Shown here: in pieces, positions 43,396 to 54,200 of the stretch
Numbering within the stretch: position 1 is the first letter of the stretch
Layout of the letters: each line of letters begins with the position of its first letter
Program-made: the position numbers and the translations under genes
Notes under the pieces: generated by a model
Database searches by the model: none
The model's input: only the letters and a program-made list of their open reading frames with translations
What the model was told of the DNA's origin: nothing
Assembly: GCA_010094025.1 (NCBI GenBank)
Contig: ML991848.1
Span: 62,001-126,000, forward strand
DNA length: 64,000 nucleotides
Source: Viridothelium virens
Taxonomy: Eukaryota > Ascomycota > Dothideomycetes > Trypetheliales > Trypetheliaceae
Reading direction: 5' to 3'

Positions 43396-45328
43396 TCAGC
43401 TATCTCTTGGTATCGGGACAGTCAAATACAATAGAGGGATATGTTGCGCCGATCCATGTGTGTCAGCTTCTCCAAAACTGCCATTCGCAATCTTGCGTTT
43501 TATCGTGGCCTTGAATGCATTAGCTGGAGCCCACCAGACACACGCAAGGACGTCAATCGGTTTGATGTGGTACAGACGCGCTATGGCTTCTGCATGGAGA
43601 ATGGCTGTACTTTTGACCAAGGCAAACATCCTTTCATCTGGAAAAATTACGTCGAATGTTAACTCATAAGGCCCAGCGTTCTTGCTTCGTATAACGCTCG
43701 CCATATTACCAAGGTAGCCGTATCCACTCGGTGGAGTACATCTCAGTCTTGCAAAAGCTCCTGAATCCAAGTCTGAACCAGGCATTGGCCTTGTACCATT
43801 GAGTCGTCGGCTGATCTTTGTAAGTTTGTCAATGTCTTTCACTAAAGGTTTTGCGACATTAGACGGAACGTCTTCCAAGTATCTAGCCCCAGAACCGGTG
43901 CCTTGGGCTATGTGGAGATGATTGGGAAAGAAAGCCGTGGGATCCTCAACCTCAAGTAGGTGATAAATGCAAAACTCGGCTACTGCTCCCATGGGCATGT
44001 TGGTTGGGATCAACGGAAAAGCAAGATTTCCTGCGGTGGCAACTTGATCCGGGTAGCTCATATGTTTGCAGCAGGTCAATGCTACATGCGATACGTGTAG
44101 GGCCTCCGCTTGGGTGCTAGCCTTAGCTCTGCCTATGATACACAGTTCCTTCGAAATTGTGTCCGTCTCTGGCTCCAAAGACCCCATGACGCCGTTCCGT
44201 CCATAGACATGGAACTCGAGTTCGTACGGGTGCGGGATTGCCTCCTGTATCATCGCTCTAACACGATCGAGAAAGTCGTCAATCTGAGATATTAGAATTG
44301 GATCTCGAAATCCACCGACGAAAGCACTCTGGTATCCACACATGCGCGCACCTTCAAGCTTGACGGTGTATTTACCTTCTAGCTCAGCGAGAAATCTCGC
44401 ACCTCTTACACGCACAGTCCTCCCATCATCCAACTGCTCATATGTTGCTGATTCGAGATGAAGCGATCCTCCTGGTCCGGGAAGAATGTCTGGTCTGCTC
44501 TTCTCATATAGTGTATGCGCAGCGACACTAAAGGCCGTACATCTCGCTTCTGGCCTCAAAGGTACAATATCGAAGCTTTCCTTCCTCACGATCGCCATAG
44601 CTTCCGGAGTCTTGGGTACGGCGCACAATGCACCACATTCCATGATCTTGCCCATATGATATGCAATCCCCAAATCGATGAAGCCACGGTAGATGCAGAA
44701 CGCAGCATAAGGTGCAGGATCGTACGACCGCCCCCCAACGATGATGTCGAAGTCAGGATGCTCCTTCATCGCTTTGACATAAGGCTCATGACCCATTTGC
44801 GCAACGATTCGTGGAGCATCTTCGATATCTGAATGGGCTATCGGAGGAACGGCTGCAGTACAAGGACGCAAGGCGTCTGCATGGAACGCATCTCGGACAA
44901 TCTCTTTGTCGAGTTCGGCATGAATGCTTACGACGTTGAGAGAGCGGTACCCGTGGGAGGAAACGATATCTGCAATGAGATCGACGGTGATATCGACGTG
45001 AGCGTTAGCGCCATCTCCACCTGCTGAGCCTGCGACAATTAACTTAGAGTTAAAATATGTGAAGACGGAATCGAAACTAGGGCGCACCAATGAGGACGGG
45101 TATTCGGTATAAGTGGGCAGCCTTGACGAGCAGGCCAAGATCTCTTTTGTATGCTTCACTCGTGGCGGAGGTGTGCAACAATGCCAACTTTGAAGGTCCG
45201 CCATCTGTTGACCCAGCGTCAACAATGATAGCATCGATGCCATCCGCTATCGTAGACCAAAAAATGGATTCGCTGAAGCCATAGCCTAGCATGCCAATTG
45301 GAGTGAATATTTTGAGTTCTGAATTCAT
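43396..45328 (-). CDS. AtuA (DUF1446) - DUF4387 fusion protein
   Basis: Exons 45328-45088 and 45029-43396 (58-nt intron) give 624 residues. Residues 1 to about 450 match the acyclic-terpene-utilisation AtuA/DUF1446 family: TPIGMLGYGFSESIFW, DAIIVDAGSTDGGPS, VAGSAGGDGANAHVD and IVGGRSYDPAPYAAFCI. Residues about 510-600 match DUF4387 as I remember it (VIRSKNAGPYELTFDVIFPD, AIARLYHI). In bacteria these are usually two neighbouring genes; here they form one chain, which argues that the two parts act together. AtuA is needed for citronellol/geraniol (acyclic terpene) catabolism in Pseudomonas, but its reaction is unresolved. Neighbours (MFS porter, oxalate decarboxylase, regulator) suggest carboxylate or terpenoid catabolism. 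No targeting signal is seen, so it is probably cytosolic. Confidence 0.82.
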
Positions 45329-45812
45329 GTTTCGATTCTCCGATCAGGACAAAACAAAGGAAACGTAAGTGCTCAGTCTGTTGAGACGGTAGGTGACACT
45401 GGTCCTAGGAACCTTGGTAGTAGTGAATGGCCTAAGTACTGGGTTTAGCGTACGGCATACAAGGTTTCATGCAGTCTCTCTGGAACCTGGACACTTACAG
45501 TTCACTCATTACCACAACTCCAACACAATCCAAGTTTATCCTCAATTCTCTCCTGCTAGCAGTACAGGAACCATTGTTGGAGCCGATGCATCACTTATAT
45601 CCGCTAATCGTTGAAGCTGTAGACCATCGCGTCGGAGCGGGTTCGGCCTCGGAGCGATTTCGCAGTCGTGCGTATCCTTACTGGCCCGGTGCAAGAAGCA
45701 GGTTGCCCACATCGACATTCTCTCCCTTTTGGCTTGGAATTTCTTGTTCATGTTCAATAATCTCGAATGATTAATTTCCTGAAGAGGAAATAGTTGCGGG
45801 ATAATCCAGTTC
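45329..45812. other. Spacer between two co-oriented minus genes
   Basis: About 480 bases: promoter of the AtuA-like gene and 3' flank of the Zn2Cys6 gene. No coding motif recognised. Confidence 0.4.
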
Positions 45813-47907
45813 CTACATACCGGCGAAGAGCATGTCGGGCGCATTCCAATCTCCGCATAAGAAGTCAAGGCTCGCGAGGAGCATCTCGTCGTTTGCAAAC
45901 ATAGCAGACGGACTTTCGGCATTTGCATCTGTTTTGCTCGACTCGTTTTGATTATTGATATCCGCATTCGCTCGTTGCCACTGATACCCACTGTCTTTCG
46001 CTCTCCATACCATTTCAACGGCAATCCCTGCACTCATCCTCGATCGCACCAGTATGCCTTGATCCTCGCATGAGCTCCAATCGGCATCGAGAACATACTT
46101 GAGCATGTCGCAAATATGGGAGAAGTGGTCGTCTTTGGTGCGGGAAAGTGACTTGAGGACGTTCCAGGTCTCAGTCAGAGCATTATTGGTGGCGATGGGA
46201 TCAGGGTCAATCTTCCAGAACCTTGCGACTTTGAAGAGGCATATGGCAGCAAAAACAAGGCCATGTATCTCAAAAATAGTCCAATGGACAGGCGCTTCGG
46301 CCCAATGCGGCGTTTCAGAGCCATGCCTATTCCTGTAGGAATTCTTCCTGGACTCTTCAGAGCAACAGAGCTCTATCAGATCCATGGCCGCCGCTCGTAC
46401 ACGAGAGAAATAGACCGCAGCCCGTGATGCGTCTGCCTCTAGAATCATGTCATGCGGGCTCTTTGGATTCTTGTACCGCATGAGTGCATAGGAGTACATG
46501 CGTAATTTGGCAGCCAGGGTAACAATCATCAATTCGGTATTCCACGGTTCGATATGCCGCTGTTCCAACTGGCCAAACTCCATTTCATGGATACGCACCA
46601 GGGCAAATGGCTCTGGGACTAATCCATCCGGGGTACACTCATTATTTCCTAAAGTAGACGAGAGACTGTGAAGTCTAAAGCTAATGTGAAGAAGACTATG
46701 AAGTACTGGTGGGATGGGAGGTCCACGGTTGGCTAGAGCCTCCAGAATTGTGTGATCTGGGCCAATTGTTGCAGGTACACCAAATATGGTGCTGAGGCTG
46801 CTCGATATGGTTAGGGCATTGTACAGTTCCCCACGAACGCGCATACCTTTGATTCACAATGAAGCAGGCAACCCATGTTCTGACTCTACTAGCTATTACT
46901 TCTTCATCGACGGGTAGCTGGTAGTTATACTCGTGAAGATGGTGTGGTCGATGCAGACCGCGCAAGAGAGCTTGGTGCGTGGCCATACCGCAGTACATCC
47001 AGGATGGATTCCCGAGGGTGGGATGAGAGGGAAATGGCCAACAGCATAGCAATAACAGTGCCTGAATCGAGGGTAGCTCTGGTCGTACAAGGAGAGTCTG
47101 ATCTGCAGCAAGCCTGTTCACAGCGGGAGCTAGTCGAACGCAGAGGTCTGGCTCATGGTCGCGACTTCGGCGAAAACTTCTCGACGCTACGCCAATAACT
47201 GACCAAAGTAGCAACGGATTCGACTGAGAGTCCTGCACGAAGGTCTCCTTTGAAGGAAGTAGGGGAAACTTTTCATGATAATTCGTGTAGTATCTGCTGA
47301 GTGTTAGTCCTGCTTGAGATAGACGGAGTCTGGCAGGGCTTGCTCATCAATCCATTCTGTGACCTCCTGCGCCGACAATTCTATACCATCGAGGCTTTGT
47401 GAGACTATACCACATTGGTCTGAAGGTTCGCTCAAGTCATTTTTGGGTACTGAAGTGAAGCTGTGCTCCGCGTACGGTAGAGAATGATGCTCGTTATTCA
47501 CCAATGAGTAAGGTGCCATGGGAGTTGCTGCTTCACTTCCAGTTGAAGTTCCTTTGCCAGTACTAAGCTCACGAACCTGCTTTTCGAGCCGCTCAAGACG
47601 ACTTGAATTCATTTCAGCATTTCAGTATTCCTCTGCTCGTCTGATATGTACCATGAGCTTCTTCTTAGGATATACTTACTCCCTTTTCGCCGTCCTTCGG
47701 AACGATGTATCCACATAACATTGCAGTTCCGAGCTTTTACACCTTGAGCAAGATGCAGGGAATGATTCAACGTAATCGCATTTTACCTATTCAAGGTCAG
47801 AATCTCGCGTATGACTTCTATATGTTTGGTAAATGGATCAGCTTAACCTTCATTTGCCTGCACTGGACACAGGCAGTCCGTCTCCGCTTATTTCCGGATG
47901 CACTCAT
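45813..47907 (-). CDS. Zn2Cys6 transcription factor, five exons including a GC-AG intron
   Basis: Exons 47907-47848, 47786-47680, 47601-47344, 47293-46847 and 46797-45813 join in one frame to 618 residues. The zinc cluster is split by intron 1 and complete: C13-x2-C16-x6-C23-x9-C33-x2-C36-x6-C43 (TACVQCRQMK then VKCD, then CSRCKSSELQC). A basic linker and short coiled coil follow (RLERLEKQVRELS). The regulatory domain contains WIDEYYTNYHEKFPLLPS, which exists only if intron 3 (47294-47343) is removed. That intron begins GCAAGC, has an ACTAAC branch site and ends CAG, so it is a GC-AG intron. The remaining introns are GT-AG, 49-78 nt. It sits upstream of and co-oriented with the AtuA-DUF4387 gene, so local regulation of that gene is plausible. 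A cryptic donor near the stop could change only the last residues. Confidence 0.86.
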
Positions 47908-48960
47908 GTCTATTCATCAGGATTCCCAACAGCGATGGGATCTAGTCGTAACACCCGCTTCTATCCTCAGTCCTTAAGGACCAGTGCGAAAGAAGCCCAA
48001 GTCAGCTGAATGAAGCGCCGAGACGGACAGACTCGAACAAGCCTTCTCTTGTAGAATGCTAGCACAAGCGCCTAGATCGCTGCATCTCTGGAGAACGAGA
48101 GGATGCGATAACGAAGCCGTCGTTCATGCTCGCTTTAGTCATATAACGGTTTTCTCCCGTAGAGCGAGCAGTGAATTGTCGTCAACCCAAGCTCGGAGGT
48201 TCTTGCCCTCGGAGAGATCCTTCCCGCGACTCCGATGGCTCTACCCTGCGATAACATTAAGGCACAGTCAGGTCTCTACAACTACGGCTCTACATACTCT
48301 ATGGGTCGAGTGTAGCCGCTCCCAATCATCTCTTGTATATGAGCACAATTTTCACCATTCGACCTGCTTGTCCACAGTGTTTGCGCTGCATACATCCGAT
48401 GTGAGTATTAATCATGTTCGGACTTTAGCGCCGTCAACCGCTTATTACATGAGTCAGCCGTTTCCCTGAGATTGAAGACTGTAAAAGAGAAGGACGTTGT
48501 TGCTCCAGGCACGAGAAGGCTCGGGTTCAGTGGAAAATATTCGCGTTCCACTGGACGATAGCAATGCTTGGTTCACTGCGGATACGTTCTCACACGGCAA
48601 ATGCACCCCAGGCGGATTTTTTTATTGGGCGTGCGTTGCTGTCGATGTAAGACGAGTTTCCTGTTGGTGTCCTTGCGCTGGCCTCGTTTCGATTTAATAT
48701 AATCGGCCCACACCCATGAAACACCGTAGCCACATCGCGCCCAGTAACGCCACCCCGCAGCATCCTGATAAGCTTTCAGCACGCTCAGCGATTGGCGCAA
48801 GAATTCCTTCGAAGAGCCAAGCTTCTTTACTGGGATCACGAGTATGGCGTTTCATTTAGACATACTAAATCATCCACGCGCCCATCGAAATACTTTCCTA
48901 GGACAGTCCTGCGTAAATGAATAGAGCGCACTGCACATAGCCAACAGCGGAAAAATACAC
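47908..48960. other. Intergenic, nothing recognised
   Basis: About 1.05 kb between the divergent Zn2Cys6 and LPMO genes. The longest frame (48056-48469, 137 codons) lacks recognisable motifs and is probably chance. Confidence 0.4.
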
Positions 48961-48970
48961 AAAAGGGTAG

Positions 48971-49019
48971 CCAATGTGATTCAGGTTGCATCCATGCCTG
49001 GAAAAGAATAGTATATAAG
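48971..49019 (+). promoter_or_regulatory. CCAAT and TATA elements before the LPMO gene
   Basis: CCAAT at 48971-48975 and TATATAAG at 49012-49019 lie 150 and about 105 bases before the ATG at 49121. A pyrimidine-rich stretch (TTCGAACCTTCCATTCC) leads into the start. This is a conventional layout for a strongly inducible secreted-enzyme gene. Confidence 0.45.
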
Positions 49020-49120
49020 ATGGCGGTTATCCGCTGAGATTTCTTCTGCTCTCCATCGCGCTCTAGCTTGTCGATATCGATCACTCGTTCCTTTCGAACC
49101 TTCCATTCCATTCGTTTACA

Positions 49121-49927
49121 ATGAAGACTGCGGCTGGCCTGCTCCTTTTGGCTTCGGCCTACACTGCCTCGGCGCACTACACCTTCCCCTACCTCATCGC
49201 CAATGATAACACCACTGGTGAATATCAGTATGTCCGCATGACGGCAAACCACTACAGCAACGGCCCAGTCACGGATGTCAACGACGAAGCTCTGCGTTGC
49301 TATGAGATTGATCCTCTCCCGACTACCTCCACCTCTACTGTCAAAGCTGGCTCCACCGTCGGATTCAAGCTCGATACCGCCATTGGCCACCCCGGTCCTA
49401 TCCTCGCCTATATGGCGCAAGCACCCTCAGGCACCACGGCCGCCGCCTTGAATGCCTCCGGCGAAGACTGGTTCAAGATCTACGAGCAGCAGCCAACCGC
49501 CAACGCGTCAGGACTGCAGTGGCAATCAACCGGCAAGGACCAATTCGAGTTCACCCTCCCGTCGACTCTCCCCAATGGCGACTACCTCCTCCGCATCGAG
49601 CACATCGCTCTCCATGGCGCAGAGACCCAGGGCGGCGCTCAGTTCTACCTCGCCTGTGGCCAGCTGACCGTGACAAACGGTGGCAATGGCACGCCATCTC
49701 CCAAGGTTGCAATTCCGGGTGTCTACAAGGCCACCGACCCCGGCATCCTCATCAACTTGTACTACCCCACCCCGACCAACTACACCATGCCGGGGCCGGC
49801 TGTCTGGGGCGACTCGAAGACAGCCGACTCGACTGAGACCGCGGCGTCTGCTGAGTCGAGCGCGGCGGAGCCGAGCAGCAGTGCCAGCAAGTGCAAGAAG
49901 AAGAGGGCCGTCTCTAAGCAATGGTAG
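49121..49927 (+). CDS. AA9 lytic polysaccharide monooxygenase (formerly GH61)
   Basis: A single exon of 268 codons. The signal peptide MKTAAGLLLLASAYTASA is cleaved before His19, giving the N-terminal histidine of the copper histidine brace. The second brace histidine is His90 (GHPGPILAYMAQ). Second-sphere residues are His165 (EHIALHG), Gln174 and the axial Tyr176 (GAQFYLACGQL). Cys60 and Cys179 probably form the usual disulfide. The catalytic domain ends near 235. The remainder is a short Ser/Ala/Glu linker-like tail ending in a basic stretch (KCKKKRAVSKQW), with no CBM1. The enzyme oxidatively cleaves cellulose or related glucans outside the cell, needing copper, an electron donor and peroxide or oxygen. 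It looks complete and functional. Confidence 0.93.
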   Translation: MKTAAGLLLLASAYTASAHYTFPYLIANDNTTGEYQYVRMTANHYSNGPVTDVNDEALRCYEIDPLPTTSTSTVKAGSTVGFKLDTAIGHPGPILAYMAQAPSGTTAAALNASGEDWFKIYEQQPTANASGLQWQSTGKDQFEFTLPSTLPNGDYLLRIEHIALHGAETQGGAQFYLACGQLTVTNGGNGTPSPKVAIPGVYKATDPGILINLYYPTPTNYTMPGPAVWGDSKTADSTETAASAESSAAEPSSSASKCKKKRAVSKQW

Positions 49928-50258
49928 TTCGATCATGGAACGAGCGAGGAAACTTTGGATGATCTTCTTGTCAATATTTGACCTTTGGTCAGAACACTTT
50001 TCGAGAGCACTCGTAGCAAGCCTGTTATACGTTTCTTGTACATACTTGAATCCGGTCGAATGCATAACCTCGTTCATGAAATGACTTGCCGCCACCATGC
50101 TCAAAGTAAGACTTTCGTATGGCAGCTGTCATCTTAGTCTGGAGAAATACACGAGACATTGTAGTCTAAATCCATTTTCATGCCTTCGACGACTCCCGGC
50201 GGAACTGCTAGCGAAGCTAATATTAGGTTTAGAAGATTCAACCTTCTAATTTTAAGAT
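49928..50258. other. Spacer, 3' flank of the LPMO gene
   Basis: About 330 bases, turning AT-rich from about 50210. No gene recognised. Confidence 0.4.
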
Positions 50259-50670
50259 ACTAAGTCAAAAGTGCTACTATAGATATTTAAGAACCATAAA
50301 AATTATGTCTCAACAACCATATCTACATCTAGTAGTAAACAGCTACGATTTACTTTAGATAATAGAATTATACAGCTTTAAAATACTAAATCAGTAATAC
50401 CATTATAGATACTTAAGGGCTATAATAATTGGGTTACTTCTATTATGTTTATATTAGACAGTAAGTGGCTGGCGTCTGCTTTGGGTGATATGACTATGCA
50501 GCTCTAAAAAGCCGAGTCAGGGGCGCTGCTGCTGACGCTTGACGGCCACAGTGATCTCGTTAGGTCAGTCGTGTTCGCACCTAACGACAAGCGGCTGGCG
50601 CCTGCTTCTAAAGATAGGACTATCCGGCTCTGGGACGCCGAGTCGGGAGCGCTGCTGCACACGCTTGAGG
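50259..50670 (+). repeat. 126-bp tandem array of WD40-coding units with RIP-like decay
   Basis: Three complete units of exactly 126 bp start at 50259, 50385 and 50511, with a partial fourth from 50637 (period 42 codons, one WD40 repeat). Unit 3 still reads a WD40 blade (LDGHSDLVRSVVFAPNDKRL then DRTIRLWDAESGALL). Units 1 and 2 are AT-rich and no longer coding. By hand alignment of unit 3 against unit 2, about 37 of 56 differences are C to T or G to A. This looks like the remains of the WD40 end of a HET-E/HNWD-type gene on the plus strand, facing the minus-strand receptor gene. Confidence 0.75.
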
Positions 50671-51063
50671 TACATCTTCGGTTGCAATCTACGAGCTCTA
50701 CTAAGTCTTTGATTCTAGGTCTAACTTATCCATCTCCAATCGATCGGCAGCTTGACCAGGAGAGCATTGAATTATGGTCTTCTACAAACATGCAATCTCT
50801 TGATCAACTGACCGCGACGGTTCTCTCAAAGCCTCCAGATCCTGAACGAAGATTGCAAAATTATGTCGGTCGACACATCGCCTTCGACACCTCAACTGTT
50901 GGTCAGTTCCGAATCAAAACATCCCGGAAAACATGTTGAAAGGTTCCAGATCCTGCTTGAGGCTTTCCTCTGCCAACCTGAAGTACAAAAAAAGCCTGCA
51001 GAGGCAGACTACGTCACCAAAGAATTAGTACGCCGGTGGCACTTGCAATTGAACTCAAAGTAG
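50671..51063 (+). other. Open segments downstream of the WD40 array, unrecognised
   Basis: The frame carrying the last WD40 unit continues to 50939 with protein-like but unrecognised sequence (PPDPERRLQNYVGRHIAFDT). An overlapping frame (50863-51063) ends ADYVTKELVRRWHLQL. These may be the downstream part of the same broken gene. No function assigned. Confidence 0.25.
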
Positions 51064-51204
51064 CTCGTATCAACAATTTACACCTTATTCAGTATTAACT
51101 TTTCGCCTCCACGTTTCCTTATCTGTATTTCATCTAAAAACAGGGTGTGTTCTTACTCTGAATTGCGCAAAAATTGTTTCGACTGATGAGGAGACGGCAT
51201 TAAT

Positions 51205-54200
51205 CTAAAAGTCAAAGGTCCAAAAGTCCATCCTACCAGAAGCTTGACTACTCACGACATGATTATCGTAGGCCAATATAACATTTCCACGATATTCGCT
51301 CGGAAGCCATATCAACTTCTGATTGTCTTTATAGATCCACTCATCTGTCGCAAAAATGTTGCTGGTGGCACTATGCGTAGTTGAAATGTCATCTAAGACT
51401 TCTTTCAGTTTAAGTACCCCTCGACTTGTAGTGAGATATGTCTTTTCGCTTGAAAACTCTAATAAATTAAGCTCGCTACAATTTCCGATGGTTTGCGGCG
51501 GCTCATCAGTTATCCAGTCTCTACCATATGTGATGATTTGCAATAGCTGGCCAGTCGCCACGTCCCATAACCGTACAGTGCGATCGCAAGATGCCGACGC
51601 CAGTTGCTCCGAGTCATACGAGAAAACGAGTGATTCCGCCAGGCTCTTGTGGCCAGAAAGCGTGTGCAGTGTCTCTCCTGTCTTCGAGTCACATATATAA
51701 ATAAGCCCACCGTGGGAACCAAGTGCTAGCTGTCTGTCATCCGGTGAGAACTCGGCCAACCATATGGGATTTGGCCATGGCGAGCTGAAAATAGTGCCCA
51801 CTGACTGTCCGGTCACGGTGTCCCACAAAATCACAATCCCATCATGAGAGGCAGATACCAAGTGATCGTTGTATCGGGAGAATCTAACCGAGCGGACCTC
51901 AGCAGTGTGACCCTTGTAAGTCTGTATTACTCTTCCTGACACTGTATTCCAAAGCCGTATAGTCATATCATCCGACGCCGATGCTAGAAACGTGCTGTCT
52001 GACGAGAATGTGACTGAATTGAGGGTACCGCTGTGAGCGACAAGTATATGCGTTAGCTGTCCTGTATCTGCATCCCATAATCGCACTATATCATCTTTCG
52101 ATGCAGATGCTAGCTGTGTACGGTCTGGTGATAACACAATTGACGTAATTCTGTTCTTATGGCCATCGCGTATCTGCGGAAGCTGTTCCGTTATGTGCTC
52201 GCGCGTTCGTCCAGTTGTATGATCTATCACGGGTGCTCCCCGGTTGCTATTCACTGTTGAAATCCTGGTATCCAAATAATCGTGATATACGTCGAGTCTT
52301 TCTGACGGCCGGCGTATCGTCAAATCCCACAGTCTCACGGTCTCATCCTCCGATGCAGACGCTAAATACCGGCCGTGCGGAGAGAACGCAATCGAAGTGA
52401 CAGAACTACTATGACCCTTGAGTACTTGTAGCAGTTGTTGTGTCGCTACGTCCCATATTTTGATGTATCCCTCCCCTAACGTAGAAGGTCGCACGCTCTG
52501 ATACGAGGAAGCTAGCTGCCTCCCATTCGGCGAGAACGCAGCATCCGTCACACTTTGCTCAGATTTTAGGACAAGACCATCCGGCGTGGGCTCGGCTTTC
52601 CATGCTATATCCTCATGATAGCTTTCAAACTTCTCCAGTGGTTGCCCTGTTGCCACGTCCTACATCCGTACAATGCCATTCACCATGCCAGTGCCTAGCT
52701 GCTTACCGCTTGGTGAAAATGTCAACAGATTACCTGTGAACTCTCGTAACGCCTCTCCCTTCACTATATCCCACAACAGTAAAGTGTTGTCGACTGAATT
52801 AGCCACTAGGTTCTTTCCATCTGGTGAAAACAATATTGAATCGCCCAACCTACCACGGCCAGGAAGCGTTTGAATTAGTTTCCCTGTCACTACGCTCCAC
52901 AGCTGTATACTATTTTTTCGTGCAACAGCCAGCTGCTTACCATCTGGGGAATACGAGATGGAAAAGACATCTTCTTTTGAGTCTACAAGTGTTTGGTATG
53001 ATTGTAGCATCGTCGTCGTAGTGTCCCATAGTTGTACGGTATTGTAAGGCGATGCACATGCTATTTGATCGCCGTTAGGCGAGAACGTAGCTGACGTAAC
53101 CAACCCATGGTCAACACCTTCGCATGTTTGCAACAGCCGTCCCGACGATGCATCCCATCGCCGCAGATTCCCATCGTATGACGCAGATACTAGTTGCATG
53201 CCGTCTAGCGAGAATCTGACCGAGGAGACCCCACCTCTATGGCCCTCAAGCGTTTGTACATGCGCACTCCAGTCTCTTTCTACTTCAGGTGAGTGCCGGA
53301 TCCATGCTGGGATTTGCGCTCTGAATGTGTCTTTTATCATGCTCATTCGAGGGGCCAAGATTAACGACGAAGAGTATATTTGAAGCGGCGCTATATCTAG
53401 TATTAGCCTGTTCACCTGGGTAAAACGCTTCGCGTCGTATAGGAACTCGATGTATCGCGCATTGCCACTGGACTGAGTCTTATTGCTTAGCCTCAAATAA
53501 CATTGACCTCAGGGTGTCCTACCTGAACTATCATTTCTGCCGACTCAATGATGGCCAGTGTTTCAAATGATCTACTGGAAAGACCCATTGCCTCTAGCCA
53601 ATGAAGGAAATGTTTCTCAAGGAACGTGTATAGTGCATTTTGATAGTGAATAGCCTTCTCGCCATGATGTAAGTGGTCGACGTAGTAGTGACAGTCATAC
53701 TTAAGCTCTGGAGAGAGTCTAGAGTCTATCGTGGTAGAGTCTACTTGATTTCGAAGCATGCCCCCATGTTGCAGTTCACATAAATTTTCTCGAAGCTGAA
53801 TAGACATAATCCGCATACAGTGAGTTGCCAGCATGTCATTCGTAACTCGCTCATCAATCCAAAAGGGGCAGCGATTACGCTGACTCGTGTCGAGTAGGAA
53901 GTCACGGAAGGAGGCGTGAAGTAATCGGATAGGGGAGTCCGTATTTGTTGGGACATTCAACACAGAATGAAGCAAATCCAGTATACACTTAACGTCTCGT
54001 GTGGAGATAGATAAGAGTCTCTCTCTTGACTGCATACTAAGCGGGTCTTTGAGAATTACGATTGTACCGACAATTTGTTTAAATCGTACAAGCACATTTT
54101 CTTGATCTCGGTGGCTTAGATTGATAAGAAATCGATCAAGGACGGGAAGGTACGTCCCTTCAAGTTTGCTTGGGTCGCTTGCAATCTTGTGTTCCAGTAC

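Noticed and set aside
48056-48469. 137-codon plus frame between the Zn2Cys6 and LPMO genes
   Set aside because: No motif and chance-like Ser/Arg/His-rich composition.
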